A DNA stretch of 64,000 bases from Sipunculus nudus. Taxonomy: Eukaryota; Annelida; Sipuncula; Golfingiida; Sipunculidae. The notes under the pieces were generated by a model. The model saw only the letters and a list, made by a program, of their open reading frames with translations, had not been told where the DNA came from and did no database searches. The translations under genes were made by a program, and so were the position numbers. This document shows, piece after piece, positions 45,470 through 56,799 of this stretch; position 1 is the stretch's first letter; every line of letters starts with the position of its first letter. The stretch covers positions 46,287,058-46,351,057 of the forward strand of contig CM049310.1 in assembly GCA_026874595.1 (NCBI GenBank). Direction: 5' to 3'.

Positions 45470-45850
45470 TGATGTTGGATGCGTGGTTGTGTGGGCGGCG
45501 AGGGTGGCGCCCCGTGGACGTTGGATGTGTATTTGTGTTGGCGGCGAGGGAGGCTCCCATTGGACGTTGGATGCGGGGTTGTGTGGACGGTCAGGAGAGC
45601 TCCCCGTTACGTTAGATGCGTGCTATTATTGACGGCGAGAATGGCTCCTTGTGGACGGTGAATACTTGGTTGTGAGGGCTTTGACGGTGTCTCCCCGTGG
45701 ACTTTGGATGTGTTTTTTAGCCAGAGTTACTACTCCGTGTGGACGGATGAAGAGTGGATGTGTTGGTTGCGGGGGTGGCTAATACCCGTGGTCGGAGGAA
45801 TAGCGGTTGTGTTTTCTTCCAGGATTGCTCGTCGTGGACGCTGAGTGTGC
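45470..45850 (+). repeat. Minisatellite, right arm
   Basis: 'gttggatgcgtggttgtgtg', 'ggcggcgagggtggcgcccc' units in the same orientation as 40240-41412, decaying towards 45850. Confidence 0.8.
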
Positions 45851-47149
45851 GGGTGAATGTTTTCTTCCACGAAATTATAGCCTGCGTTATCATACAACTG
45901 TTGGTGCTAGCTTATAATTTTATTCAACTATAAACTTTCGTGTGAGATATTTTTAATATCACCTATTAACGTGGGTCTATATTTATTCACAAATTTTCTC
46001 ACATGGTTACATGTATTACATATCGATCTGGGTGCCCTTTCATCACATGACCTGCAGTGCATGCAGACGGGCTCAAGTCTCGTAATCGAAGCTAAGGAGG
46101 GGGCGTCTGGACCTAACAAAACCACCTGCTTTTTTAAATTTTATAATATAGACAATACAAGAGTAATAGTTAGAAAAACAATTTCTGGTGTGGTTAAGAT
46201 AGTTGATTGTTATGGCCCTTTCAGGGTCATAGTTTTCTCCTGGTCCGCCTGGTTCCGTCCACCTCTAAAGACCATATGAGCCTTGAAGAGTGCATGCCTA
46301 GCATTAATTATCATAATTATTGTAAAGTCTATGTCAAATAAATAAAATTAAAAATACCTCCAAGTGCTTCGAGTGTCACCACCATAGTAATTATAATATT
46401 ATAATGTTATTCTCTTAATGTTTTATAATTTAATAGTTATCCATCTTATCCTGGTCTTGTGTTGGTCCCTTGGTTTTGAAGACACGTAAAGAACGTGAAC
46501 GAAATACAAAACGTACTCAGGTGCCGAGGCGCTAGCAGGAACTCCCATAATACAAGCACGCGAGTTTTACCATAAAAAAAATTATCTTAAACCTTATAAA
46601 ACTTACCTTCTCAAACTGAATTGGAATAATAGGAACAACAGGAATAACGATGATTTACATTGCTTATGCGTTGCCTATAAACAGTATACTGTTAGGAATA
46701 ATGTTTAATTGCCTAGAATCACATGGTTTTAAAGTATTTTAACAGTTTTAATAATAAAACATCCTTCTCCTTAAGTTTCTTTAAAGATTAAACAATCGAT
46801 ATGTCACGTATAGGAGGCCACTAGAGTCAGATGCCGAAGTTGAATTTCAATTTATGTGTTTTTTATCCGTATTGATTAGGATGAACACATGAAGTGTTCA
46901 GGAAATGTGAGTCTGCCCCATGATTGGTAGGGTAATTAAAATATTACAGGAGCAGGTCTAAGTCAGCGTTGATAAGCTAAACAACTTGGGTCAGTTTAAT
47001 TATACACGCCCAATACCGGGAGCCTTCTATTCACAATACTTCCATAGAGATTCGAATTTGAAGCAGTCTACCATGGGTATCAGATCTATCTGAATCTTTG
47101 TTTCCATATGGACGTAACAATGATAAGATAATAACCATGGCGATACCGC

Positions 47150-47150
<1 letters not shown>
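45851..47150. other. Intergenic sequence, nothing recognised
   Basis: AT-rich; overlapping small open frames near 45930-46280 lack support. Confidence 0.4.
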
Positions 47151-47152
<2 letters not shown>

Positions 47153-47208
<56 letters not shown>

Positions 47209-47250
47209 GAGAGAGAGAAAAAAAGGGGTAGGTAAAGAGAGGGAGCGAGA
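47153..47250. repeat. (GA)n microsatellite
   Basis: Pure GA run about 47154-47203, then imperfect purine-rich sequence. Confidence 0.95.
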
Positions 47251-47279
47251 GACGAATCAAAACAAAATCGACTAGAAAT

Positions 47280-47560
47280 CTACATTCTAAGGAATGCAAG
47301 TCTCCGCCATGTGTTAGTATTCACCTATTCGGAACAAGGTTCATTTGTGCATACGTGACTATATATTCGCTAAATTCTTGATGACGTTCTTGATTCCGGG
47401 TCATGTATGTGCCAGATCCACACCAAAACCTACGGTATTTGTATCTTTGGCCCATTTCCGAAATACCCGGAAAATATCATGAGGTTCCCTTCATGGTTGC
47501 GTGAGTTACATTGTGAACAATCACACACGAACGGGTATGAAGACATACCCTCCTGGCAGA
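47280..47560 (-). mobile_element. Dispersed element family C, copy 5 (reversed)
   Basis: 'ttcttgattccgggtcatgt', 'cccatttccgaaatacccgg' and 'cattctaaggaatgcaagtc' match the family in reverse. Confidence 0.6.
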
Positions 47561-47994
47561 GGCAAAAATTTACAATCAACAATCAGAACACAGTAATGAA
47601 AAACTTAAAAACACCATTACAATTACATACTCCGGGGATTGATCCACAGTTCTATACAGGATCATGTGTAGACTCGGCCGTCGGTGAGGATATATATCTG
47701 TCATTATATTAATTCGTAAATAATGTTTCATCAGAACAGAAAACCAGGAAGAATATCAAGTCATAATTTTAAACAGACGTATACATAGGAAGTGGAAACA
47801 TAAATATACAAACATCCAAAAACATATATTAAAAACAAAATTTTAGCGAAAAAAAAATGTTATTCAATAAGGACTTCAGTAGAATACCTTACATATAACA
47901 GGTTTTTGGTCTTTGATGACCAAATTAAGGAATACTTATCATAATGCCAAAACTACGTCCATCAAGAACCCATGACAAACCATGATCGACTATT

Positions 47995-48400
47995 AAAGGG
48001 GCCTATTCTGTTATCTGACCGTTATTAACTAAAGGCAATCCCTTGGACTTTTATAGAAAAAGGCCAGAAAATTTGAATATCACCGCATAACATGTTTATA
48101 ATATAAAAAAAATAATCAAAACATATTCAACAAGGGCACCTGGCGGCATGTCAGATAAGCCAAAGTTGTGCACATGGCGTTTTGCAACGAGTGACCTTTC
48201 TACCTCGCATATATGCAATCTACCAACTTAGGTTATATGTTTCTTCCTTTTGTCAACCTTGCTGTGTTTACAAACATGTGTTAATAAACAAGTTCATACA
48301 TCCTTCACGGAGGTGTTATAAGAACTTTTCTCAACCAAAATTGCCCTTAGATCATTAGTATATACACAGAGGAAGCCAGAAATTACATACATTCTTTTTC
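47995..48400. repeat. Dispersed repeat family E, copy 2
   Basis: 'aaaggggcctattctgttat', 'caacaagggcacctggcgg' and 'gttttgcaacgagtgacctt' align with 4795-5430 in the same order. Confidence 0.7.
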
Positions 48401-48988
48401 AAAAGGTAGGTGAATGAGCAGCTTTAATATTCCCGAATCTTCCCGAATCTTTTTAGGAAGGATATGCAATAAGCATTTCCATATTTCTTCGTGTCAAATT
48501 ATGATTTTTGTCTATTTTTTCGATGAATATCAATTAACTAATATTGAAAGGTGTCCCATGCGTCAATCAACATTTGGGGGGATCTGGAAGGACCTAGATG
48601 CAGGCGTAGGCGGAGGTATGCGCTCTGTAAGTGTGTTTATGTGTAAGATGCAGTGAAAATAAAACGTTGGACTTGGTTGAGAAAAATTAATTAAGGGACG
48701 AAACGACTTGTAGTCATGGTATGTACACAGAAGAGTGACATACCACTGCAAAGAGCCCATGGACCAGAGACACGATGGGCGATCTTTTTCTGAGCATGCG
48801 TGAGAAAAGCGACCATTACAAGTTTCACTTTTGGTAACCTTGCTATAAGTATACTTGTAACCCTGGGAATGGTGACGAGGTTAAAAATATAGTTAACGTT
48901 TAAGGTAACGATAGACCCTCCGGGAAGTATTCTTGACGGGCGGAAATGATGTAATTTTAACCGTATGCCTAATGACCACACGGGCAGG

Positions 48989-48994
48989 TATAAG
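48989..48994 (+). promoter_or_regulatory. Candidate TATA box of GPCR-2
   Basis: GGTATAAGAG; start site expected near 49019, giving a 5' UTR of about 64 bases to the ATG at 49083. The stretch 48401-48988 otherwise shows nothing. Confidence 0.5.
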
Positions 48995-49082
48995 AGTTCC
49001 TGCAAGACTCGCTGCTCTCCCCTCTCGAAGATTTAGGAAGACTGGTCCGAAGCTAAAAACTGCTGAAGAAAATCCCAAGATA

Positions 49083-49090
49083 ATGGAAAG
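49083..49090 (+). CDS. GPCR-2 exon 1, eight coding bases
   Basis: ATG GAA AG then a GTAAGT donor at 49091. Phase 2 fits the single G that starts exon 2, rebuilding Met-Glu-Arg-Phe. It is far too short for ORF finding and was located from the donor, the upstream TATA box and the phase of exon 2. Confidence 0.6.
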
Positions 49091-49695
49091 GTAAGTCAAA
49101 ATTCGCTTTTATTACAAATACACATTTACGAAGAATCATCTGTCATGTTTGTATATATAATTTGTGCGCTGATAATTTTTTTTATGACAAATATATCTAC
49201 CTTCAGAACTTCAATAGAACTTTGAAGTAAAAACGTAGTTTTTATATCCTTTTCCGATTAGATGCATACACCATTAAGATTTATACGAAACTCAGGGCAT
49301 AAATATACGGACCGTAATCAAGATGATAAAAAATGTAATCAAGATGATAATAACGCTGGTATGTTCGAGCCATACAGGTCTCAGAATTGAATGATTAAGA
49401 TACAAAGTGTAATAAGATTCATATGTAATAAAGCATCATTTCTTGCGATCCAAAGAAATATTATTAATTTTTTTATATACTGATAGAAATAAAACGTATT
49501 CATATATATATATATGCAATATACACTCCGCCTTGCGACCTTCCCCGCAATTACGACAACCCCCACAATTACGACCACTTCTCTTGGTCCTGAATATATG
49601 ACCCAAGTAACTAACAATTTCACAAATACGACCACCCCAAAATGACGCCCACTTTGGTTAGTCCCCGAGGTGGTAGTAATTGTGGGGTTCCATCG

Positions 49696-49756
<61 letters not shown>
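49696..49756. repeat. (TA)n microsatellite in GPCR-2 intron 1
   Basis: Pure TA run. The rest of intron 1 (49091-51276) shows no other recognised element. Confidence 0.95.
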
Positions 49757-49758
<2 letters not shown>

Positions 49759-51276
49759 TCTTCGTCACTGCCTTATATATACTCGAAGGGGAACTTGTCT
49801 TTAAGTACTAAACCGTATTCAATTAATAAAATTAGAAGGGTATAGCATTTATCAAGCAGATATATATCGGGCGTAAGCTTATCTTCAAGGTTGTGCCATT
49901 ACCAGCAAAACTGAGATAACCATCACCTTTTTTCACACGAAGGCAGCTTGTACCTGGATGATATTTATAACACAGGTTAAACTGTATTTCAAACACTGTT
50001 AATATCAATCTGTGTTTCCATGTATCCGTAAATCTTGTACGTCTCGTACGAGAAAAAAAATCGCATCCGTCTTTTTAAGATGAACTGTTTCCATTTGTAC
50101 TTTTTAACGTTCTCCGCATGCGTATCCGCAACAACGGACCGCATCGAAACGGATCGGTGAACGATGTATCCGACTTGCGGATGGCAAAATGCCTCCATTT
50201 CCCAAAAGTGCCCCAGGGCCAGGTTGCCGGGTACATCTAAAATAAAATTGTGCATGTGTTTCAGGTTTTCTACTTCCCAAAATTTTGTGTGGCGGCAAGC
50301 GATCAACGAGCTCAAATTTGCAACAATTTAATGCGTTCGACAACAGTGTCAAAATATTGTTTGATTTTAAAGTAAACATGGGAATTATTATTCCATATTT
50401 ATATATATTATATAATATACACATTTATATAAATGATATGTTATAGATGACATTAATAAAATAAAATCGGCATTCAATCCCAGAAAAAAAATTTTGGCTT
50501 AGAGATAGTACAAGATTTGGTGTTCATATTGTGTTTATATTTTGTCCCATGTCTAAATAATCCTTAGCAGGTAGTTGTTTCAAAGCATATTTTCTTACTC
50601 CGGGCATCTTCCTATTAGAAGAACCATCGCTCCATCACAAATAGACCGTGTTCGAACAGGACATCCTGTAGGAGCAATATGAAAATGAAAAATAGAAAAT
50701 GATATCCAGTTCATGGTGCCTGTGTTCATATTATATAAAAACTTTTGAAACAGCAGTGTCAGCATTTATAATAAAAGAACTCAGAATGTCCTGGGTCTGT
50801 TCCTGGAAGCGCTCACAATAGGTGTAAATCTATTTGCTACAAAGCAATACACTATGCCTATAGAAAAAAATGGACATGGATCTAAATACAGTGGTATTAT
50901 AACTAAACCATGATTACAGATCTATAGGGAAAAAAAGAGGCGCAACTTCCTTTGTATCGACACAACGCAGATGCGTGCTAGACCTCAAAGCCAAACATGA
51001 ACACTCTCATGTGGACTAGTCTCGGTTACTCTCATGGATACTATCAGGCAGAAAAGACGATCACTGTTCTCAAGAGACAAAATAATGATGGAGTTATTTC
51101 ATCACTGAACAGTTAAAACCTTATTAAAGCCAAAGAAAAATTATTGTTTGGAGTGTAGCTGGAAAACACCTGTGTTAGGTGCAAGGTGCTAGGTGCGACC
51201 TTCGCCTGTTTGTCTGTATATTTTTTATTATCCGTTGTAATTCAATATTTCTCTCTCATCTTTATTTGTTCTATAG

Positions 51277-51493
51277 GTTCGTGACGCCAACAAAATATTG
51301 GCAGCAGTTCTGGTCATCGAAAGCCACTGTACCGGACACCATTGTTGCAAAGGCAGACGACATTTTCCAAACACAGGCTGTAAATCAACTGGAAAGTTTA
51401 ACAACAGACCCGTCAATCTCGGGGAGCCTCTCACGTTTCCGCCAAAAGCTCAACCAGTCGACAGCAGGCGCTGTTTTCTCTATGGCGGGAAAG
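51277..51493 (+). CDS. GPCR-2 exon 2, extended extracellular N terminus
   Basis: Acceptor TTTGTTCTATAG, donor GGAAAG|GTAGAG; phase 2 to phase 0. It encodes FVTPTKYWQQFWSSKATVPD, then a largely polar stretch (AVNQLESLTTDPSISGSLSR) and STAGAVFSMAGK. The frame runs open into the next exon. One sequon (NQS). It corresponds by position to GPCR-1 exon 2 with little visible sequence similarity, as expected of a fast-changing tail. Confidence 0.72.
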
Positions 51494-51628
51494 GTAGAGA
51501 TTTATTCATTTAATACACAACACGCTATTTCCGTCTACGCACTCACGAATAAAGCTGTGTTAAATTGACAATATTTTAAAGAAAGAAAATTATTAGAATC
51601 TTCTAGAAGGGATTCCTAAGAATCTAAG

Positions 51629-51631
<3 letters not shown>

Positions 51632-51697
<66 letters not shown>

Positions 51698-51718
51698 GGG
51701 GGGGGGGGGGGAGAGAGA
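51632..51718. repeat. (GA)n plus poly(G) in GPCR-2 intron 2
   Basis: Pure GA run followed by a G-run and more GA. Confidence 0.95.
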
Positions 51719-52015
51719 AATGGAACATGAATACACAGAAAAGTCGGTTCACTGCCGATATGATAATACTTAAATATGTGCATTACATATTAATATGAAT
51801 AAATTACAAACTTATTTTTATTATTATATAAGAGAACAGAAATGCTTATAGTAATATATATCGGAATTATACAAATCACATTTATAATGTATAATATTTA
51901 TAATTTGAATGCTAAAGGCAGTAGTTTATACAATATAATTATGTTTATTGTGGGAATAAATTAATATCACAGAAGATGTGATATACATAATGGTTAGGGG
52001 AGGGTAAGGGTTCCT

Positions 52016-52320
52016 CCCCCCCCCCCCCCCCCGCCCCAGAATTTTTAGTAATCTGGAAAGAAATACACCCCATCTCCCGGCTGTCCAGCAATAGACTGAA
52101 AAGTTTTATACGATTGTGGATCAACATAAAAAAAAAATCGATATGCAGGATTAAATCAGGGGATTGAGTGTATTAAAATAGTGTATGTTAGAGTATTCTC
52201 GAGTAAATTTTTTCGTATAAGTCGGCTGATTTTTTTTGTCGGGTGCAGGGGTTTTGGTCGCAGCCCCCCCCCCCCCCCTTCCCTCTCCCCGATCCCCAGG
52301 ATCCGCGCCGGTTCCATGTG
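52016..52320. mobile_element. Poly(C)-containing fragments, family B-like, in GPCR-2 intron 2
   Basis: C-runs at about 52017-52034 and 52265-52279. The second is followed by CCCCAGGATCCGCGCCGG, a family B end. The left partner is not intact. Confidence 0.5.
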
Positions 52321-52463
52321 TTGTTATACACTTTGTACGATGGAAATCCTCTTCTAAATGAAAAATAACATTCATAATACTGAATTCTCAGGTTTAGGGT
52401 TTCTCTTGTCAGTATAAAAGCAAGATATAAACAAAAAGTATCGATAGACCTATATAATTTCAG

Positions 52464-53507
52464 CTTGTGCACAACGAAATCCTCAGCGACCAGGGCATGG
52501 AAAGCTTCTCAAAATGGCACGATGCTACGACCAGCGCCACCTCGGGACCGGGAATGAACACCACCATGGCAAGCGGAGGAGAAGGGGCAGAACCAATGTT
52601 CGTTTATTTGGGAATAGAATGCACCATCTTCGTCCCAATAATGACCTTCAACATCCTGACTATTATATCCCTGATCAAGTTCCCAGCCCTCCGGGAGGGG
52701 GTCAGTATTTGTATGATAAGCATGTGCTGCGCAGACCTTAGTGTGGGTGTGTCCATCATCGTGTGCGCTGTGATCGACTACCTCCCGCACTACATGAACC
52801 TGGCTGGTCAGACGTCAGTCTGTGTTCTTTGTCTTTTTCTTCAGATGGTCAGCGTCCACGGCTCATGTTTCGGGTTGATGCTGACGGCTATAGAGCGTTT
52901 TGTAGCTATCGTGTACCCTCTGCGCTACGACACCATCATGTCCACCCCGCGCATTAAGAAGATGGTCGTGGCCGCTTGGTGCTGGGTCACTGCGACAAAC
53001 GCTCTCCCCTTGTGCTTTGTCAAATTCTCTGAAGGGATGCCGTGTTACGCCGGGGTTCTCATCCCCGTCACTGTATCAGATCTGACCTATCAAGTGAACT
53101 CAACCACCCCCTTATTGATCACTATCTGTCTGTACATCCGCATCGCACTGGTTGCCAGGGAACAGAAGAAACGCATCTTGGACCAGCAGACCAGTGCCGG
53201 GGTGCAGGCGAACAAGCGAGACTTCAAGATCTTGAAGATGATGATGCTGGTCCTGGGCGTCTACCTGACCTGCTTCATTCCCTGCATCATTTTCACCTTC
53301 TGGTTGGTCCATACATCTGAGGACCTCCCTGTCTGGGTCGCCATTACTTTCAGAGTCACTTTTATTCTGATCCTCTGTAATTCTTTCATGAACCCACTCA
53401 TCTACATGTGGAAGAGCACCGCTTTTCGTACAGGTCTGAAGCGCCTCCTTGGCTGCTCAGAATCCAACCTCATTGGCTCTACTGTTACAGGGCATACCGG
53501 TGCTTAA
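52464..53507 (+). CDS. GPCR-2 exon 3: class A GPCR, paralogue of GPCR-1
   Basis: Acceptor ATAATTTCAG; enters in phase 0 at CTT (L-V-H-N-E-I-L-S-D), 347 codons then TAA. With exons 1-2 the protein is 422 residues. Same landmarks as GPCR-1: TFNILTI in TM1, CCADLSVG in TM2, LTAIERF at the end of TM3, AWCWV in TM4, EGMPCYAG in loop 2, CFIP in TM6, NPLIYMWK in TM7, and a basic helix 8 ending in GCSES with a possible palmitoylated Cys. From YLGIE to the end of intracellular loop 2, 88 of 112 residues match GPCR-1 by hand count. The longer N tail is Thr/Ser-rich (TTSATSGPGMNTTMAS). Ligand unknown. Confidence 0.94.
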   Translation, partial: LVHNEILSDQGMESFSKWHDATTSATSGPGMNTTMASGGEGAEPMFVYLGIECTIFVPIMTFNILTIISLIKFPALREGVSICMISMCCADLSVGVSIIVCAVIDYLPHYMNLAGQTSVCVLCLFLQMVSVHGSCFGLMLTAIERFVAIVYPLRYDTIMSTPRIKKMVVAAWCWVTATNALPLCFVKFSEGMPCYAGVLIPVTVSDLTYQVNSTTPLLITICLYIRIALVAREQKKRILDQQTSAGVQANKRDFKILKMMMLVLGVYLTCFIPCIIFTFWLVHTSEDLPVWVAITFRVTFILILCNSFMNPLIYMWKSTAFRTGLKRLLGCSESNLIGSTVTGHTGA

Positions 53508-53589
53508 CTGCACCCATCCTGCTCTTGACGCTTTGCGTATAAGCTAAAACAAGGTTAAAACGTCGCCGGTGTCGTCGCTCATGTGTCCC

Positions 53590-54120
53590 AATCTGACATC
53601 GTTTCAACATCGGGGTAATATTAGGGTAACAGCGGGGTAAAACTAATGCATCCCGATATCACTCTGATGTTGTCCAGATGTCACGCCATGGTATCAGGTT
53701 CCAGCCTGATTCATGAATGTTATAACATGTTCAAAAATGTTCCGATGTCTCCTCAGTCTTCTTCATTTCCTGGTATCCCCCTGATGTCACCCCGATGTGT
53801 CCCCAAAGTTACCCCGTTGCCAAGCCTTTGTCACATAACGGTTCATCGGTGTACACCAGCGATGGGTAAGCCTTGTATTCAGCTGGCTCACACACCGAAA
53901 ATGCCACTCAAATGAACTCTCCCGATTTCTCCCCAGTGTCATCTATTGTCATCCTGATGTCACCCTAATGTGATCCAATGTTATCTAGATGTGTTCCCAT
54001 GTCACCCCGCTGTGTCCCGGTGTCACCCCATTGCTACAAAGGTTGAACATGTTAGAAAATGTCCCGATTTCTGCCCATCTTCTCTCACTACCTGGTGTGT
54101 TCCGGGTTTTTCCGGTCAAA
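53590..54120. repeat. Degenerate short-period repeat
   Basis: Variants of 'gatgtcaccccgatgtgtcc' recur irregularly downstream of GPCR-2. No gene recognised. Confidence 0.55.
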
Positions 54121-54339
54121 CAGATCGGAACATATCAGTGACGAAACGGGAGGTGTGTCAGCCTTGTTTCAGTGTAAACATTAAAGCCGAACTGTAGGCT
54201 TTAAAGCAGAGGCGTAAGCTTGAAGCCGAAGTATACACTTTTAAGTCTAATTTTTTTCATATGAGTCTTATTTCATTGAGCTTGTATATCTAGGATCACG
54301 TTTGTAAAATTAAATACATAACCAAAAATCACATAATTA

Positions 54340-55065
54340 TAGTGAGGGTGTTGAGGACACCTGCTTATATGGATATGGGGGACTTAGCCATGATGGTGTT
54401 GACGACGCACCCCTGTGACGGTGTTGACTAAGCCATGAGGTTGTTGAGGACGCACCCTTGTGATGGTGTTGACTAAGCCATGAGGGGGTTGAGGACGCAC
54501 CCTTGTGACGGTGTTAACTAAGCCTTGAGGTTGTTGAGGACGCACCCTTGAGACGTTGTTGACTATTTCATGATGGTGTTGAGGACGCACCCGTGTGGCG
54601 GTGTTGACTAAGTCATGGGAGTGTTGAAGATTAAGCCATGAGAGTGTTGAGGACGCACCCTTGTGACGGTGTTGACTAAGTCATGGGCGCGTTAAGGACG
54701 CACACTGGGAAGGTGTTGACTAAGTCATGAGAGTGTTGAAGACGCATCCTGGGGCGGTGTTGACTAATTCATGAGGGTGTTGAAGACACACCCTTGTGAC
54801 GGTGTAGACGAGGCCATGAGAGTGTTGAGGGCGCACCCTTGAGTCGGTGTTGACTAAGTCATGATGGTGTTGAGGACACACCAAGTGTGGCATTGTTGAA
54901 TACGCCATGAGGGTGTTGAGGACGCACCTTTGAGACGGTGTTGACTAAGCCATGATGCTGCTGCGGACACACCACTTGTGGCGGTGTTGACTAAGTCATG
55001 CGAACGTTGAGGACTCGCCCTAAATATGACTAAGTCGTGAGGGCGTTTAGGACGCACCTTTGTGG
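54340..55065. repeat. 45-bp minisatellite, about 16 units
   Basis: Unit 'gttgactaagccatgagg' + 'gtgttgaggacgcacccttg' + 'tgacggt'; period 45 near 54420-54560. The minus strand is open in pieces with a 15-residue period (RVRPQQPHGLVNTVT), but with stops and no start or splice context. Confidence 0.85.
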
Positions 55066-55236
55066 CAATTTATATACCTCGAGTATTTCGGGACATTCAG
55101 CTGTGAAAGTGTGCAGTGCTACGTCCAGTTGGTGGGGATGTGCCGTCTTGGCTCAAATCTTCGTAACAGCTTCGTTCATGTATCATATTGTATAACTCCG
55201 TTTTTCATTATTAAAGTTTGTATGCAAGCAAGTAGA

Positions 55237-55238
<2 letters not shown>

Positions 55239-55303
<65 letters not shown>

Positions 55304-55525
55304 TATACATGTGACACAGCAGGCCAGTAATATATATGTTCAGGGTCGCATATCTCCGTAACACATATACCGGTATGATCCAGTCCATTTCTACCAGACA
55401 GCCTTACCTGATGAATAGTAGTAGTAAAAATATCTCTAAAACTTGAGTCCTTTATATTTTTACAATTATATATATATATATATATATTATAGCGTATATA
55501 TTATAGCGTATATATTATAGCGTAT
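55239..55525. repeat. (TA)n microsatellite and 'gtatatattatagc' repeat
   Basis: Pure TA run about 55240-55297; TA run about 55469-55486, then a 14-base unit repeated about four times. From 55526 to 56650 only a poly(C) tract (55945-55955) and C-rich sequence (56353-56366) stand out. Confidence 0.9.
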
Positions 55526-56654
55526 ATATAATAACAGCGCCGCCTAATGGCTGGCATCTGTTGAGGAGACCGGACGTGCAACTGAATATCAGTTGAAGTA
55601 CAGTTGAAATACATATTGACGATTTATTATACATTGTGCCATCGGGTCACCATTACTTTAATAATGGATATATAACGGGATATTTATTGGATAAATGTTG
55701 TGTTTTTAATAAATATTGTGACAGCATTTCATATATTGTTCTTTGTCTAAGTGAGAAAATATGTGAGCTGCCGGTGTTCTTTTTCTGTAAATTGAAATTT
55801 TAAGCAGACTCAGAAAAAAAGCGGCCGCCTTGAAATGTCTCCACAGAGTGATACACTTCTGTTTTAAACTACTGAGAAATAATGGGAACCTTTACCCCGC
55901 CTCATAACGTTACTAGTCATAGGCGCAATTAGGTGAAGGACACCCCCCCCCCCTTTTCCCCCCACTTTTCCAACCATGGGGGACATACCTCGTTATGTCT
56001 TTTTTTAAATTATAGAGTGTAATTCAATTATTAAATATAGTTTCTAACTGTAATTATTAAAATAATGTTGTTGACAAATATGTTTTAGTGTTGACAAATT
56101 CTTCATATACCAATGAAAGCAGGGTTTCAGAAACGAAGAAATAACAAAATTATTTATGTATGATATAATTCCCCATTTTTCACGAAACTGTGTTACTCAG
56201 CGATAGTGTTCCCTGTTATTTTATTCTAAAATTTCTTCATTGTTGCTTAAATTTTAAAATAATAAACCGCTGTAGGGGGATACCACTCTCACCCCAAACC
56301 CCTATGCCGGTACCCATGCACACTCGACAGATGCGATTCCCTAAACAATGCAGCCCCCCCCCCCCCGACCCCCACCACCACTGATAACCTTATTATTATT
56401 TCACAAAATTGAGAAAAATGGGGGCGGGGGTTAGATGTGGTATAACCGTTTCAAGGGCCTTTGTGTGTGTGGGGAAGGGGTTTCGAGGTGCCGGTCCCCC
56501 CACGTTGCGAGTGTTAATTGCACCCCTTATACTAGTTCGAATGTAGAGAGAGAGAACAATCATCAAACACACGGATAACATGTTATACGTCGTACACTTG
56601 GAACGTATCAATGGACAGGTATCACTCACCCTTTGATAATTTAACAGCTTATAA

Positions 56655-56797
56655 CAGAAGCGGATACAGAGGGGTTCAAGGGGTCCGGACCAATTTTAAC
56701 CCCCCCCCCCCCCTTCCGTACCGGCTTTATCATTAGTTTTCCTTGGTCCTTGGTTGGACCCTTCCTTTTCCTAAATCCTGAATCCCCCCCCCCCCCC
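56655..56797. mobile_element. MITE family B, copy 3 (partial)
   Basis: Starts CAGAAGCGGATACAGAGG, has two poly(C) tracts, and ends within 'ctaaatcctgaatcccc'. The matching piece in the second duplication copy is at 59390-59476. Confidence 0.6.
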
Positions 56798-56799
56798 GG

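Noticed and set aside
13863-55525. Open frames rich in Tyr/Ile over TA runs (near 20128, 43904, 49642, 55060, 55176)
   Set aside because: They are translations of TA microsatellites.
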